Source: UBA1724 sp963621575 (GTDB taxonomy: Bacteria > Verrucomicrobiota > Lentisphaeria > Oligosphaerales > Oligosphaeraceae). Taken from it: DNA of 64,000 nt. Every line of letters starts with the position of its first letter. Position 1 is the stretch's first letter. Under the pieces are notes generated by a model that saw only the letters and a program-made list of their open reading frames with translations, was not told the DNA's origin and made no database searches. Both the position numbers and the translations under genes were made by a program. The stretch is from the NCBI GenBank assembly GCA_963621575.1, contig CAVFEH010000004.1:1-64000 (forward strand). Reading direction: 5' to 3'. Below, piece after piece: positions 32,727 to 41,405 of this stretch.

Positions 32727-33350
32727 CTATTTTTTGAAGTGCAGATGGCCGATGAATGAAATGAAGTATTTGCTGTGCTTGTAACGGTTCTTGTTGCCTA
32801 GCTGGCCCATCCTCTTGATGTCTTCCGCACGTGAGCACCAGGCCACGAATTCCCACTCTTTCTCGGAGGAGTTGTTCTCTGTCCGGGAGATGAGCGAGCC
32901 CTTGATGACGGGGCCGGCGCCGAAAAGCACTTCCTGGTTCTTCAGATTCTTCCACAGAAGCTTTTTGTCGATGAATGCCACCGCCTTTTTCTCGCTGCCC
33001 TTGTAGGTGAAATCGCTGTCATTGACCAGATGCCTTCCGTAGTGGAGGTTTATGTTGGCAAAGTTCGTCTCGGGTTTTTCCACGTCAAATTCGAAGTCCG
33101 GGGCGTTCTTCAGCTTGTCGCGCAAGTTGATGCGCAGTCCGGGGCAGCCGTTCCAGTCTGTCAGCTTTTCGATGGAGCCGTCTTCATTCTCCTTGCAGAT
33201 CATGTATTTCTCGCAGAGCAGGACGCATTCGGAGTAGCTTTGGGGGGTGCCGTCAAAGGTCTCCCGGTCCGTCGGGTGGGTGACCTTGTAGGAAACGAAC
33301 GCACCGAGTCCAAATACGGCAAGAAGGATGTATGGGAGGAAGAGTTTCAT
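32727..33350 (-). CDS. Membrane-anchored or exported protein, unknown
   Basis: Not recognised. The 207-residue protein begins with a hydrophobic segment (MKLFLPYILLAVFGLGAFVS) that is a signal anchor or signal peptide. The body is mixed charge with Cys in CVLLCEKYMIC and WNGCPG. Base composition is less GC-rich than in neighbours, with many Asn, Lys and Phe codons, which hints at transfer. It is upstream of the small basic exported protein and probably shares its transcript. Confidence 0.55.
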   Translation of the reverse strand: MKLFLPYILLAVFGLGAFVSYKVTHPTDRETFDGTPQSYSECVLLCEKYMICKENEDGSIEKLTDWNGCPGLRINLRDKLKNAPDFEFDVEKPETNFANINLHYGRHLVNDSDFTYKGSEKKAVAFIDKKLLWKNLKNQEVLFGAGPVIKGSLISRTENNSSEKEWEFVAWCSRAEDIKRMGQLGNKNRYKHSKYFISFIGHLHFKK

Positions 33351-33638
33351 GGATTTGCCTTTTGTCTCCGTTGGAAAAAGAGGTATGAAAGAGGATTCTG
33401 ACGGAAAATCCGGGAGGGAATTTCCGTGCCTTTTTATGAAATACCTGTTTGTCTAGAATATCGCGTCCGGCGTACCGGCAATGTAGTTTTATTTTTTTTT
33501 TTCAATATGCCGCGTCGGATTTTGTGATCTTTTTTGCGCGTTTTCTGCGTTTTTCCTTTTGCGCCGAGAGTGCATTCCGGCATCGTTCTTTTGTGGCGGG
33601 GCAATGCCTCTTTCCCCCCCCTTTTTTTCTTCGGTGTT
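33351..33638. promoter_or_regulatory. AT-rich gap with a candidate minus-strand promoter
   Basis: On the minus strand TTGCCG (33476-33481) and TATTCT (33455-33460) form a weak promoter (15-bp spacer) for the gene at 32727-33350. An inverted repeat ACGGAAA/TTTCCGT spans 33401-33427 in the leader. A long T run on the + strand lies near 33487-33502. No coding frame looks real. Confidence 0.35.
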
Positions 33639-35330
33639 TCAGCCCCGGAAGATGGCACCCATTTTCTTTCCCAGGAGTGCGGAGGCCAGGAGATAGGATG
33701 CCCCCAGGAAGAGCATGGTCCAGAGTCCCAGGGCGGCGGCCACGGAGCCGCCCTCTCCCAGGAAGGACGCCAGGTCGTAGATGCCCTTTGTGATGGGGTA
33801 GTATTCTGCCTTCTGTGCCAGGAGGAGAGAGTCGGAGACCTCCAGCATGGAGAAGCTGAAGGTGAGGATGGCGCCCGCCAGGAGGTTCGCGGCGATGAGC
33901 GGCATGGTGATGCGCCGCAGGACGGTCCAGGGCCTGGCGCCCAGGGACTGCGCGGCCTCCTCGAAGGAGACGGAGGTCTGCTGGAGTCCGGCCACTGCGG
34001 AGCGGACCACGTATGGCACCCGCCGGATGGCGTAGGAGATCACCAGCAGTGCGGTGGGGTTTTCGATGGGGTTGAGGAAGTGGAAGAGCCGTCCGCGTCC
34101 CGTCATGGCCAGATATCCGAAGGCGACCACGATTCCGGGGACCGCCAGGGGGAGCATTGCCAGGGCGTCCAGGAGCCATCCGGCGCGGTGTTTTCCGCGG
34201 ACGGCGGCCCAGGCGATGAAGAGCCCCAACGCCATGGCCAGCGCCAGTGCGATGCCGCAGTACCGGAGGCTGTTGAGGATGCTTGGGACTGTGAGGGAGT
34301 GTCCCAGCGCGGTTTGGATGTGCTCCAACGTGGCGGCCTGCGGGAAGATGCGCTGATACCATCCGCGTCCCAGGGCCAGTCCCATGACGCCCAGGTGCGG
34401 GAGCACTCCCAAAAATGCCACAAGGGCGAAGGGCGCGGTGGCGGCGGCGCAGGCGAATCCGCGCAGTTTTTTGGGAGGCGTGGAGCGCCCGGCCTTCCCG
34501 CTCATGGCGTAGGCGTCCCGCCCGAAGCGCGCCTTTGCCAGAAGGTATGCGGTGGCGGCGGCGACCATCATGACGGTCACCAGGGCGTAGGGCATTGGAC
34601 TGCGCCCCATCTCGCTGATTCCCAGGAAAACCTGGACAGGCGTCACCCGTTCGAAATTGAACATGAGGGGGGTTCCCAGTTCCGTGAAGGACCAGATGAA
34701 GACCAGAGTGCATCCCGCGAAGAGTCCGGGGCGGACCAGCGGCAGGGTGATTTTCCGGAATCGTCGCCAGCCGGTGCAGCCGCAGTCCTGTGCGGCCTCC
34801 AGGAGGGCGGGGTCCACATTCGCGAAGGCCGCGGTGAGGTTGAGGAAGAGGATCGGCTGGAGGTGGAGGGCCTCCAGGAGGATCACGGCCCCCATGCTGC
34901 CGGCCAGCCAGTCAATCTCCTGCCCCGGCGACAGGACCCCCGCCTTCAGAAGCAGTTGGTTCAACGCGCCGTAGCGCCCCAGGATGCACTGCATTCCCAG
35001 GGAGCCCACGAAGGGCGCCAGGATCATCGGCGTCATGAGCAGCCCCGTCCAGAGGCCCTTTCCCCGGAAGTCGTAGCGGTCGGCCAGCCATGCCAGCGGC
35101 ATGGCCATGGCCAGGGAGAGTGCGGTGGTTCCCGTGGCGATGAGGAAGGAGTTCCAGAGCCCGTCGCGGTAGAGGGGGTTCCGGAAGACCTCGGCCAGGA
35201 AGAAGAGTGTAGGGTGTCCTGCGCCGTCGGTCAGTCCTCCCAGGAGGATTTCCCCCACGGGGAGCAGGAAGAATGCGCCGAAGAAGAGGAGCGCGGCCGC
35301 CAGGAATAAAAAGTGGAGCTTTTGTCCCAT
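33639..35330 (-). CDS. Fused ABC transporter permease (Fe3+/thiamine type)
   Basis: The protein has 563 residues from Met at 35330 (a start eight codons upstream at 35354 is possible). It contains two binding-protein-dependent permease units in tandem, each with an EAA loop: EAAQDCGCTGWRRFRKITLP and EAAQSLGARPWTVLRRITMP. About 12 hydrophobic segments are visible. This layout is that of FbpB/AfuB and ThiP permeases. No binding protein or ATPase gene is adjacent, so its substrate is unknown and its partners must be encoded elsewhere. Confidence 0.85.
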   Translation of the reverse strand: MGQKLHFLFLAAALLFFGAFFLLPVGEILLGGLTDGAGHPTLFFLAEVFRNPLYRDGLWNSFLIATGTTALSLAMAMPLAWLADRYDFRGKGLWTGLLMTPMILAPFVGSLGMQCILGRYGALNQLLLKAGVLSPGQEIDWLAGSMGAVILLEALHLQPILFLNLTAAFANVDPALLEAAQDCGCTGWRRFRKITLPLVRPGLFAGCTLVFIWSFTELGTPLMFNFERVTPVQVFLGISEMGRSPMPYALVTVMMVAAATAYLLAKARFGRDAYAMSGKAGRSTPPKKLRGFACAAATAPFALVAFLGVLPHLGVMGLALGRGWYQRIFPQAATLEHIQTALGHSLTVPSILNSLRYCGIALALAMALGLFIAWAAVRGKHRAGWLLDALAMLPLAVPGIVVAFGYLAMTGRGRLFHFLNPIENPTALLVISYAIRRVPYVVRSAVAGLQQTSVSFEEAAQSLGARPWTVLRRITMPLIAANLLAGAILTFSFSMLEVSDSLLLAQKAEYYPITKGIYDLASFLGEGGSVAAALGLWTMLFLGASYLLASALLGKKMGAIFRG

Positions 35331-35670
35331 GGGTGGGAGGGCGAAAGAACGCAAAGGGGGAAAAAGAGATTATCTTAAAGCCCACAATGCCACCGGTTCA
35401 CGGCGGAATTGCGCCGGCATGAAATCCGCGATCCGGCCGGAGGGGAGTCCCCCGGACCGGAGCCCCCTCCGCAGGTGACGGGCGTTAATGTAGTTTCCCC
35501 TGTTCTGACAGAGGGATAGACAGGAAGCCGTATCCCACGACTCGTTCCGCCGCCGCCACGGGGATGACGCATGCCGCACCTGCACCTTCGCGCCACCCAC
35601 CCCCCGCCACCCGCGACGACGCGCCGCCGGACGGCGTGGCGCGGCCTACCCACACCCCCTTCCCCGCACG
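35331..35670. promoter_or_regulatory. Divergent gap between the permease and the phosphoesterase
   Basis: The left part holds GATTATCTTAAAG (35369-35381) on the + strand, resembling the TTATCTTAAG before the TPR gene, so a promoter towards the phosphoesterase is possible. The rest is GC-rich and I see no gene or strong hairpin. Confidence 0.3.
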
Positions 35671-36408
35671 ATGACCAAAATCGGATTTTTCAGCGATGTC
35701 CATGGGAATCTGGAGGCCCTGACGGCGATTCTGAAGCGTCTGGACCAGGCGTCCTGCGACATGCTGGTATGCCTGGGCGACATCGTGGGCTACGGCGCCA
35801 ACCCCGCCGAATGCCTCCACATCATCCAGGACCGGGAGATCCCCAGCGTCATGGGAAACCATGACGAGTACGCCTCCTCCTACATGACGCCCGCCAATGG
35901 ACGCCTGCGGCCGGAGATCCTGGCCTCCATCGAATGGACCCAGAAGAACCTCTCCGCCGATGACATCCGCTGGCTGGCGGAACTTCCCATGCGCCTCCAG
36001 CTGGGCGACGACATGGTGGCGCTGCACTCCTCCTTCGCCCGCGGAAAGTGGTCCTACTGCCTGGATGAAGACTCCTTCGCGGCGAATTTCGAGCGCCAGG
36101 AATGCCCGCTGGCCTTCTGCGGGCACTCCCATTCCCCCCTCATCGGCATCGACATGCCCGGACACGCACCCTTCGTGGACTTCATCCGTCCCTACACGGT
36201 CCCCACGGACCACAAGGTGATGGTGAACGTGGGGAGCGTCGGCCAGCCCCGCGACCGGGATCCCCGCGCCTGCGCCTGCACCTACGAGGTGGAGACCCGG
36301 CACCTGGAGCTGATCCGGGAACCCTATGATTTGGAGATGGCCCAGAACAAGATATACATGGCCCGTCTCCCCGAGAAATTCGGCCTCCGCCTGGCTCTCG
36401 GACGATGA
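35671..36408 (+). CDS. Calcineurin-like metallophosphoesterase
   Basis: The 245-residue protein has the dimetal motifs in order: SDVHGN (Asp9, His11), GDIVGYG (Asp37), GNHDEY (62-67) and GHSHSPL (151-154). The order and the VGYGxNP segment match the group related to diadenosine tetraphosphatase-like and YfcE-like phosphoesterases. Substrate cannot be told. It overlaps the next gene by four bases (ATGA), so they are translationally coupled. Confidence 0.88.
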   Translation: MTKIGFFSDVHGNLEALTAILKRLDQASCDMLVCLGDIVGYGANPAECLHIIQDREIPSVMGNHDEYASSYMTPANGRLRPEILASIEWTQKNLSADDIRWLAELPMRLQLGDDMVALHSSFARGKWSYCLDEDSFAANFERQECPLAFCGHSHSPLIGIDMPGHAPFVDFIRPYTVPTDHKVMVNVGSVGQPRDRDPRACACTYEVETRHLELIREPYDLEMAQNKIYMARLPEKFGLRLALGR

Positions 36409-38042
36409 CCCGCAACCAGGAAGGCGCACCGGCCGCCCTTCGGGCGGAACTCCTCCGGATCCTCAAGGGTCTGGAGGACCTGAACCCTGACATCCCCGAA
36501 CGGGTCTGGCTGCGCCTCAAGGAGCTCTGCGCCCTCTGCGGCCCCGGGGCATTCCCGCAGGCCGCCGCCCAAGTGCGGCGACTCCTGGAACTCTATTTGC
36601 ACACGGGGACCCTCCGCGTCGGCTCCGACGCCCTGAAAGAGTATCATCGGCTCCTGGAGAAAGGCGTCCAGAAGCTCCTGGAATCCGGCGAAATCACCCT
36701 CCGGGACCCCGGCGGGGCTGACGCCTCCGCCATCCGCGCCGACAGCGGCGTCTCCCGCGCCCTGGCCCTGCCGCATCCCCGGGAATACGCGCCCCTGGAC
36801 CGCTGCAAGATCCTCCAGCGCACCGAGATCCCGGAATCCATCACCCGGGCGGCAGACGCCTTTCGGCGCCGCGTGGAGGTGGTGGACACCGTCTACGGCA
36901 TCGGCTTCCAGGTCCTCTGGCTCCTGGACGCGGACGCCTTCCAGCGGTGGATCGCCGAGCTCTTCCGCGCGCAGGAGGGCTCTTTGGCGCCGGAGGTCAT
37001 CCGCGACGTCCTCTGGGTCATGCGGCGGGCGCCCGCACTCTCTCCCGACATCCGGGAATGGCTCCTGCGCTGGTGCGGGGATCCGGCCCTCCTGGAGGAG
37101 TGGCCCCTGGTGGCGCGGCGGGCCGACGGCATCGCCGACCGGCTCTTTTTGCGCCATTGGAACGCCCACGGCCCCGCGCCCCGCACCAGCAATCTGGCGC
37201 ACCTGAAGCTTTTGGTGAAGATGGAGCGCCTGGACGATCCGCGGCTCCTCTCCTGGCTGGAGCACGCTCTCCAGGAGTTCGGGGCCTCCGTCCAGCGCTT
37301 TCTCGGCCTGGGAGGGGACGTCGGGGCGGCCACGGGCGGCGCGAGGCTGGATGACGCCCGGGAGGAGGCGTTGCTTCACCAGGCGTTGCTGGCGGAGCTG
37401 CATGGCATGGAGAACGCCTACCAGCCCATGATTGTCCTCTCCGACCACCTGCTGCGGCTGCCCGACGGCGCCATGAAGCTGGCCATGGCCTTTCTGGGAA
37501 TGGTGGGGCAGAGCCTCCGGGAGTGGGAGGAGGCGGTCCGGACCTTCGCGGAGAAGGTCATTCGCCGGGCGTTTCTCGTGGACCTGAAAGAGGGCCGCAC
37601 GCCCGTGGAGACCATCCGGCGTTTCACCTTCAGCGACGAAGTGGCCTTTGCCCAGATCTGCAACAACCTGGACCTCCTCAGCCGGCAGTTCGATTCCATC
37701 CGGCAGCGGGAGGTGGTGGTGCGTCGCCTCTCCATTTATTACGCAAGCTACCGCCGCGCGCCCCTGCTGGGCCAGGAAGTGGCCCGGCGCTACCGCCGCC
37801 TGGCGCGGCTGCTCCATCAGGACTATTTGCAGAACCACCTGACGCCCCAGGAGTTGGAGGCCTTCCAGAAGAATGGCTTCCTCCGGGAGCTCTATTCCAT
37901 GGTGGCGCGCGCCAAGCGTTTCCTGGACCATCGGCGGGCCCTGGAGATGTCCGTGGAGGAGATGGTGGCCTCCCAGATGGAATTCGTCGAGGAGTGCCGT
38001 GCGCGCAGGCATTCCGTGCTGCGCCAGGCCCTGAAAGACTAG
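36405..38042 (+). CDS. Large helical protein of unknown function
   Basis: Not recognised. The 545-residue protein is almost all alpha-helical by composition, rich in Arg, Leu and Glu, without signal peptide or membrane segment. No enzymatic motif was found. It overlaps the phosphoesterase by four bases and is 9 bp ahead of the next membrane protein, so it is likely a cytosolic partner in that system. Confidence 0.7.
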   Translation: MTRNQEGAPAALRAELLRILKGLEDLNPDIPERVWLRLKELCALCGPGAFPQAAAQVRRLLELYLHTGTLRVGSDALKEYHRLLEKGVQKLLESGEITLRDPGGADASAIRADSGVSRALALPHPREYAPLDRCKILQRTEIPESITRAADAFRRRVEVVDTVYGIGFQVLWLLDADAFQRWIAELFRAQEGSLAPEVIRDVLWVMRRAPALSPDIREWLLRWCGDPALLEEWPLVARRADGIADRLFLRHWNAHGPAPRTSNLAHLKLLVKMERLDDPRLLSWLEHALQEFGASVQRFLGLGGDVGAATGGARLDDAREEALLHQALLAELHGMENAYQPMIVLSDHLLRLPDGAMKLAMAFLGMVGQSLREWEEAVRTFAEKVIRRAFLVDLKEGRTPVETIRRFTFSDEVAFAQICNNLDLLSRQFDSIRQREVVVRRLSIYYASYRRAPLLGQEVARRYRRLARLLHQDYLQNHLTPQELEAFQKNGFLRELYSMVARAKRFLDHRRALEMSVEEMVASQMEFVEECRARRHSVLRQALKD

Positions 38043-38051
38043 CCCGCCGCC

Positions 38052-40331
38052 ATGCCGGACGCCGCCGTCCATTGCGCCCTCGTTTGCCACCCATGGCTGC
38101 CCCTCTGGGTGCTCCTGTCCCTGGACGCCGCACTCCTTCTGGCCGCCCTACGCGCATTCCGCCTGCGCCGCGCAAGGGGGCTGGCCTGGCGGCAACGGGC
38201 CGCGCTGCTGGCCCTCCGGTTGTCGGCCCTGGCGCTCCTGAACCTCTGGCTCCTTCAGCCCGCGCGGCGACAGCGGTCGCCACGTCCCGGGGGGTCGCGG
38301 ATCGCGGCGCTGGCAGACGCCTCCGCCTCCATGGCGGCGCGGGCCGACTGCCGGCTGCAGGGGGCTTCGGGCGGACGTTGCAACCGTCTGGCCGCCGCCC
38401 GGCATCTGGTCTTTGACGCGCCTCCGGAGGCGCCCCTGGCCGCCTGGCGCTTCGCCGGCGCCGAGGGCTTCCTCCATGCCTGGGGGGCGCACTCCCCCGA
38501 TACGCCGCTTCCCGGCGAGACCGACCTGGGCGCCGCCCTCCACGCCCTCCGCGAGGAATCCCGTCGACCGGGCGCCATGCCCCTCCGGGGCGTGCTGCTT
38601 CTTTCCGACGGCGCGGACCTGGGTGGTTCTCTGCTGGACGAGTCGAAGGAGTTTGCGCGGGAAGGCATCCCCATCTCCACGGTGACTCTCGGGGAGGAGC
38701 GCCCCCCCGCGAATCTCCAGGTCGCCTTCCCCGCGGACGGGAAGCGGGAGTTCCAGCCCGGCAAAGAGGGCGTGCTGTCCGTGGTCCTCCGCAGCACCCT
38801 GGGGGACGCCAGGCGGGTGCCGGTGGCCGTCCGGGAACGCGCGGGGGAGCTCCTGGCGCAAAGCGAGGCGGAGATCCACCCCGGCGAGGAACTGCGCCTG
38901 GAACTGCCCCTGCCGCCCTTCCCCGCCCCCGGACAATACGCCCTCAAGGCGGAAATCCCCTCCCTCCCCGGGGACCAACTGCCCAATGACGATGCTGCCT
39001 GGACGGTGGTGGAATGCCTCCGTCCCCCCATGCGGAAGGTGCTCTACCTGGAGGATGGACCCTCCTGGCAGTGGCGTTTCCTCCTGAAAGACCTCCGCAA
39101 CGACGCCACCCTCGCCCTCCACGCGCTCATCCGCCTACAAAAGCCCGTAAAAGACGGGGATTCCGGGGACGGCGGCGTCCGCCGGGAGCCCGGCTGGGAG
39201 GCACAACATCCCTTCTTCGCCTACGGACTGGACGCCACGCCGAAGGAATTCCCCTCTCGACTGGAGCAATACGCTCCCTACGACGCGGTTCTTCTTCCCT
39301 GTGATACCGCAAACGCCTTGACGGCGCACCAGCGGCAGGCCCTCCGGGATTTTGTGGAGAAACAAGGCGGAGGGCTCCTCTGGATCGGCGATGGCGCCCA
39401 AGTCCCCGGGGAGCTGGCGAACCTCCTGCCGGGGAAGGACTTCGCCATCCAGCAGACCTCCCCCGCCTCCGCCGTCCGCGCGGATGGCGAGCCCCTGATC
39501 TTCCAGAACGGGCTCTTCCAGCGATGGGAACCGCTCCCGTTGGAGACGGAATACGCCGTCTGCCGGAATCCCTCCCGGGTGGCGCGGAGCGTCCTGCGGG
39601 ACCAGTCCGGCCGCTGCGTGCTGCTGGCGGAGGGGAACTACGGCGCAGGGCGCGTGGCGTGGTGTGGTCTCTCGGAGAGCTGGCGATGGGCTTTTGTCGG
39701 TGGGAACGAGCTCCCGGAGACCCAGACCCCCGCTCTCCATGCGCTCTTCTGGAAGGCGCTCCTCCTCTGGCTTGCGGAAAACCGCCAGCCCCAGCTGGAA
39801 TTGGAACTCCCCGGGGACGGATTGGTGGCGAACCAGCCGAACACCCTGGCGCTCCGCGTCCGCGGCGCGGACTTCCTCCCCGCCGAAAACGCGCGGCCCA
39901 CGCTCACCGTCCTCACACAGGAAAACGCGCGCATCGTGGTGCCACTGTTTCCCGACTCCCAGGAGACCGGACGCTTCCAGGGAGAATACACCCCCGGTTC
40001 CCCAGGAGTCGCCGGTCTTCTCTTTGCCGTGGAAACCGCCCCCGGCGCCACGCCGCTCGTCCAGGAACAGTGGCTCCCCGTCCATGCCGGCGGGAAGGAG
40101 CTGCAGAACCTGGCCGCGAATCCACAGCTCCTCCGCGACGCGGCGCGCATCACCGCGGGAACCGCACTCCAAAATCCCGCGTCCCTGGACTGGGATGCGC
40201 TCCCCGTCTCTCAAAACATCCCCTGGGATCTCCAGGAAAGGCCGATTCTGCCGCCAAGTCTTGCCCCCGTCCTTCTCCTGGCGGTCTTGCTGGCTGAATT
40301 CGCCGCACGCCGGCGGCTTGGCGAGGCATAG
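38052..40331 (+). CDS. Membrane protein with VWA-like and GATase-like regions
   Basis: The 759-residue protein starts with two hydrophobic segments (about 15-35 and 50-70). A VWA-like domain follows, with LADASASMA (Asp89, Ser91, Ser93, the MIDAS D-x-S-x-S) and LLLSDGADLGG. Two beta-rich stretches then lead to YDAVLLPCDTANALTAHQRQ and GGGLLWIGDG, the pattern of glutamine-amidotransferase-like domains in such proteins. A last membrane helix ends in EFAARRRLGEA. This layout is seen in membrane proteins that accompany BatA-like and MoxR clusters. Function is unknown. Confidence 0.7.
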   Translation: MPDAAVHCALVCHPWLPLWVLLSLDAALLLAALRAFRLRRARGLAWRQRAALLALRLSALALLNLWLLQPARRQRSPRPGGSRIAALADASASMAARADCRLQGASGGRCNRLAAARHLVFDAPPEAPLAAWRFAGAEGFLHAWGAHSPDTPLPGETDLGAALHALREESRRPGAMPLRGVLLLSDGADLGGSLLDESKEFAREGIPISTVTLGEERPPANLQVAFPADGKREFQPGKEGVLSVVLRSTLGDARRVPVAVRERAGELLAQSEAEIHPGEELRLELPLPPFPAPGQYALKAEIPSLPGDQLPNDDAAWTVVECLRPPMRKVLYLEDGPSWQWRFLLKDLRNDATLALHALIRLQKPVKDGDSGDGGVRREPGWEAQHPFFAYGLDATPKEFPSRLEQYAPYDAVLLPCDTANALTAHQRQALRDFVEKQGGGLLWIGDGAQVPGELANLLPGKDFAIQQTSPASAVRADGEPLIFQNGLFQRWEPLPLETEYAVCRNPSRVARSVLRDQSGRCVLLAEGNYGAGRVAWCGLSESWRWAFVGGNELPETQTPALHALFWKALLLWLAENRQPQLELELPGDGLVANQPNTLALRVRGADFLPAENARPTLTVLTQENARIVVPLFPDSQETGRFQGEYTPGSPGVAGLLFAVETAPGATPLVQEQWLPVHAGGKELQNLAANPQLLRDAARITAGTALQNPASLDWDALPVSQNIPWDLQERPILPPSLAPVLLLAVLLAEFAARRRLGEA

Positions 40332-40336
40332 CCGGC

Positions 40337-40357
40337 AAGGCGCATGCGGCGCCTTTT
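40337..40357 (+). terminator. Hairpin after the VWA-like gene
   Basis: AAGGCGC pairs with GCGCCTT around ATGCG, followed by TT; it begins 6 bp after the stop. Confidence 0.5.
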
Positions 40358-40396
40358 GGGACTGCGGGCGGGGCATGATTCGTGTGGAAAATAGGT

Positions 40397-40425
40397 TTGC
40401 CGGATTATCGGAAAGGGGTTAAATT
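40397..40425 (+). promoter_or_regulatory. Candidate promoter of the EIIA gene
   Basis: TTGCCG (40397-40402) and TAAATT (40420-40425) are 17 bp apart, followed by AGGC. The leader to ATG 40486 is about 55 nt. A Shine-Dalgarno AGAGGAG lies 8-9 bp before the ATG. Confidence 0.55.
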
Positions 40426-40485
40426 AGGCAGTCGACCGCCCTCCATCGGTAGGGTGTACTCTGCTTGCCTAGAGGAGAATACAAC

Positions 40486-40938
40486 ATGAAGATTTCAGAA
40501 TATTTGACTCCTTCGCTGATCCAGATGGATCTTGTGAGCGAGACGAAGGAGGAGCTTTTCCCGGAGATGGTGCAGCTGTTCGTGAAGAACGGGCTGGTGC
40601 ATGACGCGGTGGCGGCGGTCCGCGTATTGGAGGAGCGCGAGGAGAAGATGTCCACCGGCGTGGGCAACGGCATTGCGCTGCCCCACGGCAAGCTCCCGGA
40701 GGCGAAGCAGTCGATTCTGGCGCTGGGGATTTCCCGGAATGGCATCGACTACGATTCCCTGGACGGCGCGCCGGTGTATATCGTCATCGCGATCTTTGCG
40801 GATCCCGAGAATCCCGCCCAGCACATCGAGGTGCTGGCGGAGATCTCCCGTCTCTTCGCCCTGCCGGAGTTTGCCCAGCGCATCCGCGCGGCGCGGAGCG
40901 CAGAGGACGTCCTGAATATCATCGCCACCCAGGAATAG
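40486..40938 (+). CDS. PTS EIIA protein (fructose/nitrogen type)
   Basis: The 150-residue protein is a single EIIA domain of the mannitol/fructose type. The phosphorylated His67 is in NGIALPHGKL; the start MKISEYLTPSLI and end resemble PtsN (EIIA-Ntr). No EIIB, EIIC, HPr or EI is adjacent, which also favours a regulatory PtsN-like role over transport. It lies 115 bp upstream of the V-ATPase operon and may be co-transcribed with it. Confidence 0.88.
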   Translation: MKISEYLTPSLIQMDLVSETKEELFPEMVQLFVKNGLVHDAVAAVRVLEEREEKMSTGVGNGIALPHGKLPEAKQSILALGISRNGIDYDSLDGAPVYIVIAIFADPENPAQHIEVLAEISRLFALPEFAQRIRAARSAEDVLNIIATQE

Positions 40939-41053
40939 GGAGCCCCGGCACCTTCAGGGAGCCGTCGGCGTACGGGGGAGTGGTGGCTGGCCGGCGCTTT
41001 CGGGAGCGGGGTTCTGTTTCACGAAACGCGAAAAGGAGCGCATCGCATCAAGT

Positions 41054-41365
41054 ATGGAAGACGTTCTGGAGCGGATGCTTGCCGTGGATCGGCAGGGCGA
41101 GGCCCTGGTGAAACAGGCGGAGGCGGAGGCGCTGCGGATCCGCGAGGAGAGCACGCGTTCCCTGGCGGAGGCCAGCGGCACGGCGTCCCGTGCCTTGGCG
41201 GAGGAGTGCGCCGCCCTGGAGGCGGGCATTTTGGAGTCCGCGCAGAAGGAGCGCGCTGCGGCGTTGGCGAAGAGCGAGGCGGAGCTGCCCCGCCGGGGGG
41301 CGGCCTTCTCCAAAGAACTGGAGGGCTATCGCCGCACATTGTTGAGGGAGCTTATGGCGTTGTAG
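41054..41365 (+). CDS. V-type ATPase peripheral stalk subunit (G/H-like)
   Basis: The 103-residue protein is a single charged helix rich in Ala, Glu and Arg with coiled-coil character (VKQAEAEALRIREESTRSLA). This fits the V-ATPase subunit that pairs with subunit E in the peripheral stalk (called H, G or NtpF). Sequence identity in this family is low, so the call rests on length, composition and position as first gene of the operon. Confidence 0.65.
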   Translation: MEDVLERMLAVDRQGEALVKQAEAEALRIREESTRSLAEASGTASRALAEECAALEAGILESAQKERAAALAKSEAELPRRGAAFSKELEGYRRTLLRELMAL

Positions 41366-41405
41366 GAGAATCCCGCGAGGCGCCATCGGACGGCCCTCTC
41401 CTTTC

